Shown here piece by piece: positions 9,882 through 18,266 of a stretch of DNA of 64,000 bases. This stretch comes from Treponema rectale. Its GTDB lineage: Bacteria > Spirochaetota > Spirochaetia > Treponematales > Treponemataceae. Under the pieces are notes generated by a model. That model was not told the DNA's origin. It saw only the letters and a list, made by a program, of their open reading frames with translations, and did no database searches. The stretch is from contig NZ_JACHFR010000001.1 of assembly GCF_014202035.1 (NCBI RefSeq), positions 372,001-436,000 on the forward strand, in the 5' to 3' direction. Each line of letters begins with the position of its first letter. Position 1 is the stretch's first letter. A program made the position numbers and the translations under genes.

Positions 9882-11159
9882 ATGGTAGAATCAAGCATTC
9901 ATAAAATAAAAATTGAACAGATTGCAGAAATAGAAAAAGAACTTCGTGAGATTCATGATGTTGACGTACTCCTCGAGAATATCCTTACGTTTGCCCGTAA
10001 GATTGTTAATGCTGATGCAGGTTCTATTTATGAGTATGATTCTAAAGAAAATCTTCTGAAGATCCGTTACAGTCAGAATGATACAATTCAGTCCAGGCTT
10101 GCTCCTGGAGAAAAACTGCCTTTTTCTTCTTATAGAATGATTCCGACGACACAGTCAATTTCCGGATACTGTGCCCTTTCAAAAAAAATTGTAAATATTG
10201 TTGATGTATATAACCTTGATGAATTCATAATTGATGCTTCCGGACAGAAAACCCGAAGGCCTTATGAGTTTAATTCAAATACGGATAATGTAAGTGGCTA
10301 CCATACGCAGTCAATGCTTACGATTCCTCTTATAATGACTAATGGAAGAATACTTGGTGTTCTTCAGATTATAAATGCACAGGATGAGCAGAATAATGTC
10401 ATTCCCTTTGATACTGATGCTGAGTATTATATAAGTCAGTTTGCAAACAAGCTTGGTTCAATTTACGAGTATGCTTATCTGACCCGTATGAACATTGACC
10501 GTCTTGTAAAGATGGCCGGTTTCCGTGATCCTAGAGAAACTGGGGCTCACGTTGAACGGGTTTCTTCCTTTGCAATAGAAATCTATGACCGTTATGCCGC
10601 AAACAAAAAAATTCCTGAAAATGAAGTAAAGAAATTCAGAGATAATTTAAGGATGGCTGCACGCTGTCATGATGTAGGCAAGGTTGCTGTTCCTGATGAA
10701 ATATTAAAGAAAGAAGGCCGCCTTACAGATGATGAATATGACATTATGAAGGGGCATACCTGTGTAGGCGCTCAGATTTTTACTCCTGTAGAAAATGATG
10801 TGGACCGTATGGTTCGTGATGTATGCCTTCATCATCATGACCGCTGGGATGGAGGAAGCAGGGGATATCCGGGTAATTTTAACTATATGGATTATATTCC
10901 GGAAACAAAGATGCCTCATGTAATCGAACAGGAACTTTGCGGCACGGATATACCTCTTGCAGCAAGAATTGTTTCCCTTGCAGATGTTTATGATGCTCTC
11001 CGTCATAAAAGATGTTACAAAGATGAATGGACTGTAGAGGATACTGTGCAGGAAATAAAGAATCAGTCCGGAAAACAGTTTGATCCTGAACTTGTAGAAG
11101 CCTTTATGCAGATAAAAAATCGTCTTGAAGACATTAATCAGTCGATTGACAGTTTATAA
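9882..11159 (+). CDS. GAF / HD-GYP cyclic-di-GMP phosphodiesterase
   Basis: A 425-residue cytoplasmic protein. Residues 20-195 form a GAF sensor domain (VNADAGSIYEYD about 42-53; SGYHTQSMLTIPLI about 138-151; GVLQIINAQ about 159-167). Residues 205-415 form an HD-GYP domain: H223, the H263-D264 pair with K267, H292, the HHHDRWDG cluster (317-324) and GYP at 328-330. The full set of metal ligands and the GYP loop suggest it hydrolyses c-di-GMP. It has its own promoter. Its last six bases overlap the 3' end of the convergent yaiI gene. With the GGDEF-EAL pair at 42947-47499 it is one of three c-di-GMP related proteins here. The GAF ligand is unknown. Confidence 0.92.
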   Translation: MVESSIHKIKIEQIAEIEKELREIHDVDVLLENILTFARKIVNADAGSIYEYDSKENLLKIRYSQNDTIQSRLAPGEKLPFSSYRMIPTTQSISGYCALSKKIVNIVDVYNLDEFIIDASGQKTRRPYEFNSNTDNVSGYHTQSMLTIPLIMTNGRILGVLQIINAQDEQNNVIPFDTDAEYYISQFANKLGSIYEYAYLTRMNIDRLVKMAGFRDPRETGAHVERVSSFAIEIYDRYAANKKIPENEVKKFRDNLRMAARCHDVGKVAVPDEILKKEGRLTDDEYDIMKGHTCVGAQIFTPVENDVDRMVRDVCLHHHDRWDGGSRGYPGNFNYMDYIPETKMPHVIEQELCGTDIPLAARIVSLADVYDALRHKRCYKDEWTVEDTVQEIKNQSGKQFDPELVEAFMQIKNRLEDINQSIDSL

Positions 11160-11633
11160 GACAGGGGTTTTGTATCCTTTCTGATAAAGAATGTTACAGA
11201 ATGTTTTAGAGAAGGCTGCCAGTTCTTTTTTTCCGAATACAGACCAGCCGGCTCCTTTTTTTAATCCCAATGCAGCCATTTGCATGCTGAGTTCCCGTTC
11301 TTCCATCATATACTGGATTTTTTTCTGATCAAAAACAGTTCCCCTGTCGTTTATGACGGTTATTTTCCTATCGATAAGTCTCTGGGCGAGGGGAATGTCT
11401 TTTGTAATTACGATGTCGTCTTCTGTAGCCTGACTTACTATATAGTCATCTGCAGCGCCTGCTGTTTCCGGACATACGTGCATTGTAAAAAGCGGATCTT
11501 CAAATGCAAAGGGAATAATTCTGTTGGCAGCGTAAGTAACTTTTAGACCGAAACTTTTTGCTTTGTTCAGGATTACTTCGCGAACTGCCTGTGGACAGTT
11601 ATCGGCATCAACCCAGATTTTGGTTTCATTCAT
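11154..11633 (-). CDS. YaiI/YqxD family protein (UPF0178)
   Basis: A 159-residue protein with the family signature IWVDADNCPQAVREVI (about 6-21), then DDIVITKDIPLAQRLI and GTVFDQKKI. The aspartates suggest a PIN-like or NYN-like nuclease fold, but the activity of this family is not established. It is last in the infC-rpmI-rplT-coiled coil-zapA-yaiI run; its ATG overlaps the end of zapA by 8 bases, so translation is probably coupled. Its 3' end overlaps the HD-GYP gene tail to tail. The length is normal for the family. Confidence 0.88.
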   Translation of the reverse strand: MNETKIWVDADNCPQAVREVILNKAKSFGLKVTYAANRIIPFAFEDPLFTMHVCPETAGAADDYIVSQATEDDIVITKDIPLAQRLIDRKITVINDRGTVFDQKKIQYMMEERELSMQMAALGLKKGAGWSVFGKKELAAFSKTFCNILYQKGYKTPVL

Positions 11634-11937
11634 CCAGAGCCTCGTCCAGTCTGTCTAAAAGAGTAAGTGCAATCTGCTGGGCTTTTAAATCTTCTTCAGT
11701 GTTTCCCTGTATTGTTTTTTCACAGGTGGCATTCCGTTTTTTTTCTTTGTAAAGCTCGTCAACAAGGGTAATTCCTGCAATGATGCTTACCTGAAGCGGA
11801 TCAATGTTCCTTCCTGTAGAACTGATTGTACGGGTAATTTCTTTGTAATAGTCTACAAGTTTCTTAAGGTAATCCTCGTCTTCTTTTGCCTGTATTGTGA
11901 ATGAACTTCCTAAAAGATTTATCTGAATTTTTCCCAT
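11626..11937 (-). CDS. zapA: Cell-division protein ZapA-like
   Basis: A 103-residue protein with the ZapA pattern: an N-terminal strand region (KIQINLLGSSFTIQAKEDEDYL), then DYYKEITRTIS and the DPLQVSIIAGITLVDELYKEK helix, ending in a long coiled coil. ZapA binds and bundles FtsZ filaments at midcell. The neighbours support this: the gene upstream encodes a coiled-coil protein of ZapB-like layout, and both sit downstream of infC-rpmI-rplT. The start is an ATG at 11937; the ribosome site is weak (AAAAAGGCAG-like). The division cluster with ftsZ is about 13 kb away on the other strand. Confidence 0.75.
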   Translation of the reverse strand: MGKIQINLLGSSFTIQAKEDEDYLKKLVDYYKEITRTISSTGRNIDPLQVSIIAGITLVDELYKEKKRNATCEKTIQGNTEEDLKAQQIALTLLDRLDEALDE

Positions 11938-11963
11938 ATCAGGTTTGCTGCCTTTTTCTTAAA

Positions 11964-12521
11964 TCAGAATATATCAAGGTTTGGATCTATGTTTCTGTGT
12001 GGAAACGGCATTTCTTCAACAGCTATTTCCGGTTCGTTTATCTGATGAGAATTATTTTCTACAGGAATCGTGATTTCGTCCTGCAAAGACTGAGTATCTT
12101 CTTCAGTTTCCGGTATGCTTATGGTTTCTTCAAAAGAGTTTTTTTCGTCTGTATCGTGGATATTATGAATATTCTGAAATGAAGCATTATCTGCCGGGGT
12201 AGGTTTTATTTTTACATCTGACTGTGCTGAAAGTGAATCAGCAGCAGGTGAATCAGCCTGATCTGAAAGAATGGAATTCTCCACAGAGTCAAGCTGACTC
12301 ATTGCATTTAAGATACCCTGCTCGATCTGAGTATGCTGCGTTTCAAGTGCTGAAATCTGCTCCGTTTTTTCGGTTAACGCTTTTGTAAGCTCTGCGCATT
12401 TGCTACGTAAAGCATCGTTTTCCGAAGTCAGCCGTGTCACATCAGCTCTAAGTGAACTGATTTTTTCAACGGCGGTTTCAACCTTTTCCTGAAGCAAAAG
12501 AATCTGATCGAGCGTAAGCAT
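11964..12521 (-). CDS. Coiled-coil protein, ZapB-like candidate
   Basis: A 185-residue protein. Residues 1-75 are a strong heptad coiled coil (VETAVEKISSLRADVTRL, SENDALRSKCAELTKALTEK). Residues 80-170 are acidic, Ser/Glu-rich and probably disordered, and the end is FPHRNIDPNLDIF. The N-terminal layout resembles ZapB, but the acidic tail is not part of standard ZapB, so the name is not assigned. Position between rplT (4 bp away) and zapA makes a role with ZapA at the division ring the best guess. The ATG at 12521 lies just after the rplT stop; expression is presumably from the infC promoter. Confidence 0.6.
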   Translation of the reverse strand: MLTLDQILLLQEKVETAVEKISSLRADVTRLTSENDALRSKCAELTKALTEKTEQISALETQHTQIEQGILNAMSQLDSVENSILSDQADSPAADSLSAQSDVKIKPTPADNASFQNIHNIHDTDEKNSFEETISIPETEEDTQSLQDEITIPVENNSHQINEPEIAVEEMPFPHRNIDPNLDIF

Positions 12522-12525
12522 TTAC

Positions 12526-12885
12526 TTAAGCCTTAACTGCGTTCTTTGCAACTTCTACAACTGCTTTGAATGCTGTTGGATCTTCGATAGCCATGTTACT
12601 CAAAGCCTTGCGGTTAAGAGTTACACCAGCTTTAAGAAGACCGTTGATGAAGCGGCTGTATGATAAACCTTCTTCACGAACAGCTGCACTGATACGTGCA
12701 ATCCAAAGCTTGCGGTAATCACGCTTCTTGTTGCGGCGTCCTGAATATGAATGATCAAGAGCCTTTACAACAGCGTCTTTTGCTGCTTTATAATTTGATT
12801 TTCTGTCGCCATAGAAGCCCTTAGCAAGCTTCAAAATCTTTGCACGGCGATTCTTACGTTTTGTTCCATCTACTGCTCTAGACAT
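12526..12885 (-). CDS. rplT: 50S ribosomal protein L20
   Basis: A 119-residue basic protein with the L20 sequence throughout ([50 protein letters not shown]). It binds 23S rRNA early in assembly of the large subunit. Second-last ribosomal position in the conserved infC-rpmI-rplT order, 17 bp after rpmI, with an AGGAG ribosome site. In other bacteria L20 represses this operon through its leader; no L20-binding fold was recognised by eye here. Confidence 0.98.
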   Translation of the reverse strand: MSRAVDGTKRKNRRAKILKLAKGFYGDRKSNYKAAKDAVVKALDHSYSGRRNKKRDYRKLWIARISAAVREEGLSYSRFINGLLKAGVTLNRKALSNMAIEDPTAFKAVVEVAKNAVKA

Positions 12886-12902
12886 TTTTCAACTCCTGTA
12901 AA

Positions 12903-13103
12903 TCAACCGTACGGAAGCATCTGCTTGCGTACTCTCTTTGCTGAATCTTCTGAAAGGATTCCGGCAGCACGAAGGTGCATCTTTCTTTTTGGCGATCTCT
13001 TTGTCAAAATATGACGAAGATTCATTTTCTTGTACTTAACTTTTCCAGTACCTGTTAAAGAGTAGCGTTTTGCAGCTGACTTCTTTGTCTTCATCTTAGG
13101 CAT
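12903..13103 (-). CDS. rpmI: 50S ribosomal protein L35
   Basis: A 66-residue, very basic protein beginning [20 protein letters not shown], the standard L35 start, with [19 protein letters not shown] in the middle and [11 protein letters not shown] at the end. It sits between infC (18 bp) and rplT (17 bp) in the usual order. Length is normal. Confidence 0.98.
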   Translation of the reverse strand: MPKMKTKKSAAKRYSLTGTGKVKYKKMNLRHILTKRSPKRKMHLRAAGILSEDSAKRVRKQMLPYG

Positions 13104-13121
13104 TTCTTTACCTCAATAGAT

Positions 13122-13715
13122 TTATTCCGGCTGCTTTTCAGAATCTTTTGGTTCTGATTTCGGCTCGGCAGCCTGTGCCGCAGGTTTCTTAGGCTTTGTA
13201 ACTTTAGAACCCAGTGTCATTGACATAAAACGGCCTTCCATAGCGGCAGGCTTTTCAATGGCATAAGATCCTTCAACAAGGCGCTTTTCAACCTCTTTCA
13301 GGACATCAAATCCAAGTTCGGTGTGGGCAAGTTCACGACCGCGGAAACGGATCGTTACTTTTACTTTGTCACCTTCATTAAGAAATTCCTGAACATGCTT
13401 TGCTTTGGTATCAAGGTCGCCTGAACCGATTTTTGGCTGCATGCGAATCTCCTTGATTTTCAATACCTTCTGGTTTTTCTTGGAGTCACGAAGCTTTTTC
13501 TCCTGTTCGAACCGGTATTTTCCGAAGTCAAGTATCTTACAAACTGGTGGATTTGCGTTTGGCGAAACTTCTACAAGGTCAAGGTCCCGCTCCTTTGCCA
13601 TTCTGAGGGCTTCTATCGTAGGGACAATTCCCTTCTGTTCACCTTCATCATCAATGAGTCTGATCTCACGTACGCGGATTTGTTCATTCACGCGCATTCC
13701 CTTATTGTCTGCCAA
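13122..13715 (-). CDS. infC: Translation initiation factor IF-3
   Basis: A 197-residue IF-3 ([16 protein letters not shown] near the N-terminus, [20 protein letters not shown], then the C domain with [20 protein letters not shown] and [18 protein letters not shown]). IF-3 binds the 30S subunit and checks start-codon pairing. I place the start at a TTG (13713-13715) because AGGAGG ends four bases upstream of it; an ATG further upstream at 13784 has no such site and would add 23 unlikely residues. IF-3 genes commonly use rare start codons for autoregulation (AUU in E. coli), so the TTG is plausible. The C-terminal tail ([20 protein letters not shown]) is a low-complexity extension. It heads the minus-strand operon down to yaiI. 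Confidence 0.95.
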   Translation of the reverse strand: MADNKGMRVNEQIRVREIRLIDDEGEQKGIVPTIEALRMAKERDLDLVEVSPNANPPVCKILDFGKYRFEQEKKLRDSKKNQKVLKIKEIRMQPKIGSGDLDTKAKHVQEFLNEGDKVKVTIRFRGRELAHTELGFDVLKEVEKRLVEGSYAIEKPAAMEGRFMSMTLGSKVTKPKKPAAQAAEPKSEPKDSEKQPE

Positions 13716-13826
13716 CACTCCTCCTTTGAGCCTGTAAGCTCGAGTATATAAAATACCCATATAGCATGAGCGATATTTTATCAAAATACTGGTGTATGTG
13801 TCTAGTGGAAATTTGTTTTCCTGCTG

Positions 13827-14483
13827 CTAGAATTCTTCTGATTCCTGATTTTTTTTCAAAAACACTGTTAAAAATATTCCGGCAGCAAAAAGAACTGCTG
13901 AAAGTATTGTATAAAGTGCGTCCGGTCTGTTGAAAAACCATAGAGCTTGAATGACTGTAATCATAAGGATCATGGCCATTGCTGAGAGGACCAGAAGACA
14001 GGTTTTTGCGATTCCTGCTGCCGTTTTTTCAAAAAGTTCTGCGGCTTTTGAAAGGAGGGCAGCGGCTCCCGGGTAAACTGAGGCTGTAAGTGCCGGAAGA
14101 CATATTAATAGAAAGAAAGAGTTTTTTTCCTGATTTCCTATTACAAAATAACCTGTACATATTTCCTGGAAAGACAGTGCCAGCGGAACGAAACAGTCGG
14201 TTTTATATTCAACGGTGTCTTTTGATATGAGAAAAAATGCAGCACAGATGATTAAGACCGGGATAAGCCCGTATCTGAACGTAATCATGCTGATGTAGTC
14301 TGAGTAACTGTCCGTTACGTTTTCATTAAGCGTTACGATGAATTTCAATATTATTGTATATACTGTTGCTGAAAAAATACCGGTGAGGGCCGGAAGAATA
14401 AATGTTTGTGCAGGTCTGTTCTTTTTAGAAAATACATACCATACTGCTGCGGCAGGAATTGCCAGAAAAAGAAATGCGTACAT
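13827..14483 (-). CDS. Membrane protein of unknown function, 218 aa
   Basis: Not recognised. The 218-residue product is mostly hydrophobic with about six predicted membrane helices (starting with YAFLFLAIPAAAVWYVF and ending with LYTILSAVLFAAGIFLTVFLK) and a short charged C-terminus (KKNQESEEF). It sits between infC and fba on the same strand, with about 110 bp on its infC side and the fba terminator on its other side. There is no clear ribosome site close to the ATG at 14483. Confidence 0.6.
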   Translation of the reverse strand: MYAFLFLAIPAAAVWYVFSKKNRPAQTFILPALTGIFSATVYTIILKFIVTLNENVTDSYSDYISMITFRYGLIPVLIICAAFFLISKDTVEYKTDCFVPLALSFQEICTGYFVIGNQEKNSFFLLICLPALTASVYPGAAALLSKAAELFEKTAAGIAKTCLLVLSAMAMILMITVIQALWFFNRPDALYTILSAVLFAAGIFLTVFLKKNQESEEF

Positions 14484-14522
14484 GTCATGGAGTGTATCAT
14501 TATTCCCGGGGTTTTACAATAA

Positions 14523-14580
14523 TTAAAAAAAAAGACTGTCCCGGAAGATATTTAAAACTTCACAAAGGACAGTCCTTTTA
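14523..14580 (-). terminator. Rho-independent terminator after fba
   Basis: The stem GACTGTCC at 14534-14541 pairs with GGACAGTC at 14567-14574. On the minus strand it is followed by a run of nine or more U (A-run at 14525-14533). It therefore ends transcription of fba, 37 bases past its stop. Confidence 0.85.
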
Positions 14581-14610
14581 CTGTATTCAGTGGTTTAAAT
14601 GCTTATGCAA

Positions 14611-15609
14611 TCAGTCCATTGCATGTCCGGCAGAACCGAGAACGTCAGTACATTTGTGCATGTACATTTTCTTGAGTTCTTCGCGGGCTGGCTTAAGGTA
14701 TTCGCGTGGATCGAATGCACCTGGATTTTCAGCCATGAACTTGCGGATTGCAGCTGTCATTGCAAGACGTCCGTCAGAGTCGATGTTGATTTTGCAAACT
14801 GCGCTCTTTGATGCCTTGCGGAGCTGTTCTTCTGGAATTCCTACAGAATCAGGAATTTTTCCGCCGTACTGTTCGATAATCTTTACATATTCAACAGGAA
14901 CTGAAGAAGAACCGTGAAGTACGATAGGGAATCCTGGAAGCTGTTTTTCAATTTCTTCAAGAACGTTGAATGCAAGTGGCGGAGGAACAAGAATTCCGTC
15001 TGCAGTGCGTGTACACTGTTCCGGAGTGAACTTGCAGCGTCCGTGTGATGTTCCGATAGAGATTGCGAGGGAATCACATCCAGTTTTTGATGTAAAGTCT
15101 ACAACTTCTTCCGGTTTTGTATATTTAGATTCTTCAGCAGCAACATCGTCTTCTACACCGCCGAGTACGCCGAGTTCAGCTTCAACTGTAACGTCGTATT
15201 TGTGTGCGTAGTCAACAACCTGTTTTGTAAGGGCAACGTTTTCGTCGTATGGAAGGGCAGAACCGTCAATCATTACAGAAGAGAAACCGTTGTCGATGCA
15301 GTCTTTTGCAACTTCGAAGTTTGGACCGTGATCAAGGTGAAGTACGATAGGAATATCGCATCCGAGTTCGTGAGCGTATTCTACGGCACCGCGAGCCATG
15401 TTGCGGAGGATGTACTTGTCAGCGTATGCACGGGCACCCTTTGAAACCTGAAGGATAACCGGTGATTTTGCTTCTACACAAGCCTGAATGATTGCCTGCA
15501 TCTGTTCCATGTTGTTGAAGTTGAAGGCAGGAATAGCATACTTTCCTTTCATTGCAGCTTCGAACATGTGTTTTGTGTTTACTAAACCGATGTCTTTGTA
15601 ACTGAACAT
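14611..15609 (-). CDS. fba: Fructose-bisphosphate aldolase, class II
   Basis: A 332-residue class II aldolase of glycolysis and gluconeogenesis, cleaving fructose 1,6-bisphosphate to dihydroxyacetone phosphate and glyceraldehyde 3-phosphate in the cytoplasm. The PAFNFNNMEQ start motif (27-36) and HLDHG (91-95, with catalytic Asp93 and a zinc-binding His94) are clear, as are DGSALPYDEN, SIGTSHGRCKF and the VLHGSSSVP phosphate/metal loop. It has an AGGAG ribosome site, its own promoter and its own terminator, so it is probably monocistronic. It is divergent from the flaA genes; from memory, T. pallidum also has an aldolase gene beside its flaA pair, which should be checked. Confidence 0.97.
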   Translation of the reverse strand: MFSYKDIGLVNTKHMFEAAMKGKYAIPAFNFNNMEQMQAIIQACVEAKSPVILQVSKGARAYADKYILRNMARGAVEYAHELGCDIPIVLHLDHGPNFEVAKDCIDNGFSSVMIDGSALPYDENVALTKQVVDYAHKYDVTVEAELGVLGGVEDDVAAEESKYTKPEEVVDFTSKTGCDSLAISIGTSHGRCKFTPEQCTRTADGILVPPPLAFNVLEEIEKQLPGFPIVLHGSSSVPVEYVKIIEQYGGKIPDSVGIPEEQLRKASKSAVCKINIDSDGRLAMTAAIRKFMAENPGAFDPREYLKPAREELKKMYMHKCTDVLGSAGHAMD

Positions 15610-15642
15610 AAATATCTCCTGATTAGAAATTCATTATGGAGA

Positions 15643-15671
15643 ATGATAGTTTATTTGAAGGTTAAATTCAA
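15643..15671 (-). promoter_or_regulatory. Sigma70-type promoter of fba
   Basis: On the minus strand TTGAAT (15671-15666) and TATCAT (15648-15643) are 17 bp apart, about 34 bases before the fba start codon. It lies back to back with the flaA promoter about 40 bp away. Confidence 0.6.
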
Positions 15672-15711
15672 GGACTGGAACTGTTTTGTGATGTTGAATG
15701 ATTCAATTCGT

Positions 15712-15740
15712 TTGACAAAGAGCCTGTACCTAAATATAAT
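15712..15740 (+). promoter_or_regulatory. Consensus sigma70 promoter of the flaA genes
   Basis: TTGACA (15712-15717) and TATAAT (15735-15740) are both perfect and exactly 17 bp apart. The predicted transcript start near 15747 leaves a leader of about 107 bases before the first flaA. A sigma28-type site was not seen here, so these sheath proteins appear to be expressed by the housekeeping sigma factor at high level. Confidence 0.85.
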
Positions 15741-15853
15741 ATTTTTAACAGTCTTTATAAAAAACGTGTAAAGATTGAATCCAAATAATACGATTATGTA
15801 AATAAGGTGTTTTCTGTATTTTTCGGAGAACAATTCATTTCAAGGAGATATGA

Positions 15854-16582
15854 ATGAAAAAGGGCGTAGTTCTTTTTGGTGGCCTGATTCTTGGATTTGC
15901 TTTCTGTGTTCCTGCAGTTGCACAGCCAAGTGCAAGGGCTGTAGAGACAATTGTTATCGATAATTTCGATACTGATCAGGACTGGACATGGGATGTTCAG
16001 GCAAGCCGTTTCGTAACAGAAAATTATCCAGTAATAAAGAAGTTTGACGGTATTCCTAATTCTCTCCGTCCTTATCACAAAGATAGTGATCCTGCTGCAC
16101 AGGTTCTTGGTGTTAAGGTTAAGTATGATCGTAAGGGTGATAACTGGTTTGAAGTTTATCCGAAAGCAAATGATGAAAGTTACGAGATTCCTTTTGTAGG
16201 AACTGTTACACAGATTGATTTCTGGGTATGGGGTGCAAACTATAACTATAATCTTGAACTTCTTATCCGTGATGCAGACGGCCGTGTTCATACCCTTAAG
16301 GCAGGAACTCTTGCTTTCCAGGGATGGAGAAACGTTGTTGTTAATGTTCCCGGATATATCAAACAGCATTCACGCATCCGTTCAGGAAGAACAGATCTTT
16401 CATTTGTAGGATTCAGAATTCGTTCAGATGCAGATGAAGCTGTAGATGATTATGTAATTTATTTTGACCAGCTTAAGTATACAACTAATACATTGTCTAA
16501 TGTATATGACGGTTATGAACTTAGAAATGCAGATTTCGGAGAATCTTCTGATTCAGGTTCAAGTGCTGGAAGTGCAAAATAA
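15854..16582 (+). CDS. flaA: Flagellar filament outer layer (sheath) protein FlaA, copy 1
   Basis: A 242-residue exported protein of the spirochaete periplasmic flagellum. FlaA forms a sheath around the FlaB core and affects filament stiffness and cell shape. The signal peptide covers residues 1-23 (cleavage after AVA). The mature protein has the FlaA pattern: VETIVIDNFDTDQDWTW, VLGVKVKYDRKGDNWFEVYP, FVGTVTQIDFWVWGANYNYN and GFRIRSDADEAVDDYVIYFDQ. It ends in a Ser/Gly-rich tail. An AAGGAGAT ribosome site precedes the ATG. The second flaA follows after 19 bp, and both are read from the promoter at 15712-15740. Export is to the periplasm through Sec. Confidence 0.95.
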   Translation: MKKGVVLFGGLILGFAFCVPAVAQPSARAVETIVIDNFDTDQDWTWDVQASRFVTENYPVIKKFDGIPNSLRPYHKDSDPAAQVLGVKVKYDRKGDNWFEVYPKANDESYEIPFVGTVTQIDFWVWGANYNYNLELLIRDADGRVHTLKAGTLAFQGWRNVVVNVPGYIKQHSRIRSGRTDLSFVGFRIRSDADEAVDDYVIYFDQLKYTTNTLSNVYDGYELRNADFGESSDSGSSAGSAK

Positions 16583-16601
16583 TTAAAGGCGGTACAGGTA
16601 G

Positions 16602-17339
16602 ATGAAAAAGATTATTATAGCTTTTATGGCATTGTCATTGGTTTCAGGCCTTGCATTTGCACAGTCTGACAGCAGGGGAAGTACAAGCCTCTCTGATCCT
16701 GATGCTTCAAATATCGGTAACGACAGCGCTCGCCAGGCATTAAGGGAAGTTAGCGTAGATCGTTTTGAACGTGAAGGTTCATGGAACGTGCATATGTCTC
16801 CTGACTACGGTGTTATCAGCGGTCGTCTTTTTGAGGGAAGTCCTCTTGCTAAGGAACCTCTTAATGATGCTGATAATCAGGAAATGGAAGATTCTAAAGT
16901 TTTCGGTGTAAAGGTTGAATTCTTTAAGCGTGGAATTAATTCATTCTATATTACTTCTGCACGTCCTATTCCTATTGAAGGTGTAACAAAGACAGTTTCT
17001 GTATGGGTTTGTGGCCGTAACATGGGACATCAGCTCTGGCTTTTGGTTCAGGATTATAATGGCAACAGCTTTGAAATCTGGATGGGTTCTCTTGAATTCA
17101 GCGGATGGAAGAAACTTACTACTGCAATTCCACCAAGTCCGGATAACGAACACGGAATTATCCAGCAGAGTGTATATCATGGCGATAAACCGGGACTTCG
17201 TATCGTAGGTTTCAGAGTTGACTGTAACCCTATGGAAGCAAGAGGTTCTTACTATGTATACTTCGATGATCTTCGTGCTGTAACAGATCTTTATGATCTT
17301 GAAAACAAAGATGAAGATGACATGATGGATGCATGGTGA
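16602..17339 (+). CDS. flaA: Flagellar filament outer layer protein FlaA, copy 2
   Basis: A 245-residue paralogue of the preceding gene, with a signal peptide (cleavage after LAFA, near residue 20). The conserved parts are SVDRFEREGSWNVHMSPDYGV, FGVKVEFFKRGINSFYITS, GVTKTVSVWVCGRNMGHQLW and IVGFRVDCNPMEARGSYYVY. The C-terminus is acidic (ENKDEDDMMDAW) instead of Ser/Gly-rich. The two copies are well diverged, so they probably have different places in the sheath rather than being a recent duplication. It is read from the promoter before copy 1 and followed by a strong terminator. Confidence 0.92.
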   Translation: MKKIIIAFMALSLVSGLAFAQSDSRGSTSLSDPDASNIGNDSARQALREVSVDRFEREGSWNVHMSPDYGVISGRLFEGSPLAKEPLNDADNQEMEDSKVFGVKVEFFKRGINSFYITSARPIPIEGVTKTVSVWVCGRNMGHQLWLLVQDYNGNSFEIWMGSLEFSGWKKLTTAIPPSPDNEHGIIQQSVYHGDKPGLRIVGFRVDCNPMEARGSYYVYFDDLRAVTDLYDLENKDEDDMMDAW

Positions 17340-17390
17340 TTTTGATATAGCTTTTTGCTTTATTTAATCAGATATTGATTGAAATGCTTC

Positions 17391-17440
17391 AGGCTTTCCT
17401 GTTTTTGTGAATGGGAAAGCCTGTTGTTTTTTAAATTTTC
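17391..17440 (+). terminator. Rho-independent terminator after the flaA pair
   Basis: AGGCTTTCC (17391-17399) pairs with GGAAAGCCT (17414-17422), with a 14-base loop, followed by GTTGTTTTTTAAATTTT. It lies about 50 bases after the second flaA stop. Confidence 0.85.
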
Positions 17441-18150
17441 TTTGCTGAATATATTATTTTTTTTCCGTCAGTTCCTGCTCTATGAATGATTCCTGTTTTT
17501 TCCAGTACCCAGACAAAGCTTCTTAAGTTTCTTTCTTTAATGCTTATTTTTTCATTTTTAAGAGTTTCTTTCAGATCTGCAAAAGTAAAATCCTTATCTT
17601 TTAATGTGCCTAATAAGTTTCTGTAGTCTTGTTTTGTCTTGAGAATGTAAGTTTTTCCTGTAGATTCGAGTTTTTTTCCTGTTTTGGTGTAGTCTTTGAG
17701 AAACCGGCGGCTGTTGTTTTTAGTCTGAACTTTTTCTTTTTCTGCAGTCCGTTCTTCAATTACCGTACAGGGAAGAAGGTGTATGGAAAAGTTCGGGTTA
17801 AGAATGAAAGATACCAGGGAGGTTAGTTCCCGGAAACATGTATAGTAGTTTTTATGCTGCGGGCTTTTTCGTTTTGAAATTATTTCTCCGGTTTTATTCT
17901 TTGTGAGTATTGTTTTCTCCTGTGCAAATGGAAAGACAACCGTAATCCTGTATTTTTTTGACAGGTAAAACTCTATTTTGTGTCTTAAGTGGGAAAAACT
18001 CCCGGTCTGTATCTCAAAAATACCGTTTTTCTGGCTGTAAACATCTGCAATATAAGATTCTATTTTATGTTCTGTAACGGCGGAATATTCACAGGCGTAT
18101 ATTTTTTTAATTTTTTCATGAAGATGTGATTCATTTAGTGTGTTGATCAT
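17431..18150 (-). CDS. Nuclease-fold-like protein with C-terminal winged helix, function unknown
   Basis: Not assigned to a named protein. The N-terminal 120 residues resemble restriction-endonuclease-like (PD-(D/E)XK) folds. SYIADVY is followed by GIFEIQTGSFSHLRHKI, giving D36, E46 and Q48 (an E-x-Q variant of the catalytic triad), then ITVVFPFAQEK. KRKSPQHKNYYTCFREL follows. Residues 180-239 look like a winged helix (FTFADLKETLKNEKISIKERNLRSF). It is divergent from mraZ and ends into the flaA terminator region. TTATCGGC at 18220-18227 reads GCCGATAA on this strand, the sigma28 -10 consensus, about 70 bases before the start, but the -35 side is poor. No toxin, methylase or transposase partner is beside it. 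Confidence 0.55.
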   Translation of the reverse strand: MINTLNESHLHEKIKKIYACEYSAVTEHKIESYIADVYSQKNGIFEIQTGSFSHLRHKIEFYLSKKYRITVVFPFAQEKTILTKNKTGEIISKRKSPQHKNYYTCFRELTSLVSFILNPNFSIHLLPCTVIEERTAEKEKVQTKNNSRRFLKDYTKTGKKLESTGKTYILKTKQDYRNLLGTLKDKDFTFADLKETLKNEKISIKERNLRSFVWVLEKTGIIHRAGTDGKKIIYSAKKI

Positions 18151-18238
18151 CAGTTATCCACTAGATATATGGTATACAACTTATGTGTAATTTTTCTTAT
18201 AAAGTTCCCGTTTTTGAATTTATCGGCACTTTTTTTAA

Positions 18239-18266
18239 TTGACATTAGAAAAATAGTGGTTAGAAT
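18239..18266 (+). promoter_or_regulatory. Promoter of the mraZ/division cluster
   Basis: TTGACA (18239-18244) and TAGAAT (18261-18266) are 16 bp apart, with transcription expected near 18273. The MraZ box array overlaps the -10 region and the start site, the arrangement expected for repression of the cluster by its first product. Confidence 0.75.

Noticed and set aside
11599-11606. TTATCGGC (sigma28 -10 on the minus strand)
   Set aside because: It lies inside the yaiI coding region with no -35 partner and no gene start downstream at the right distance.
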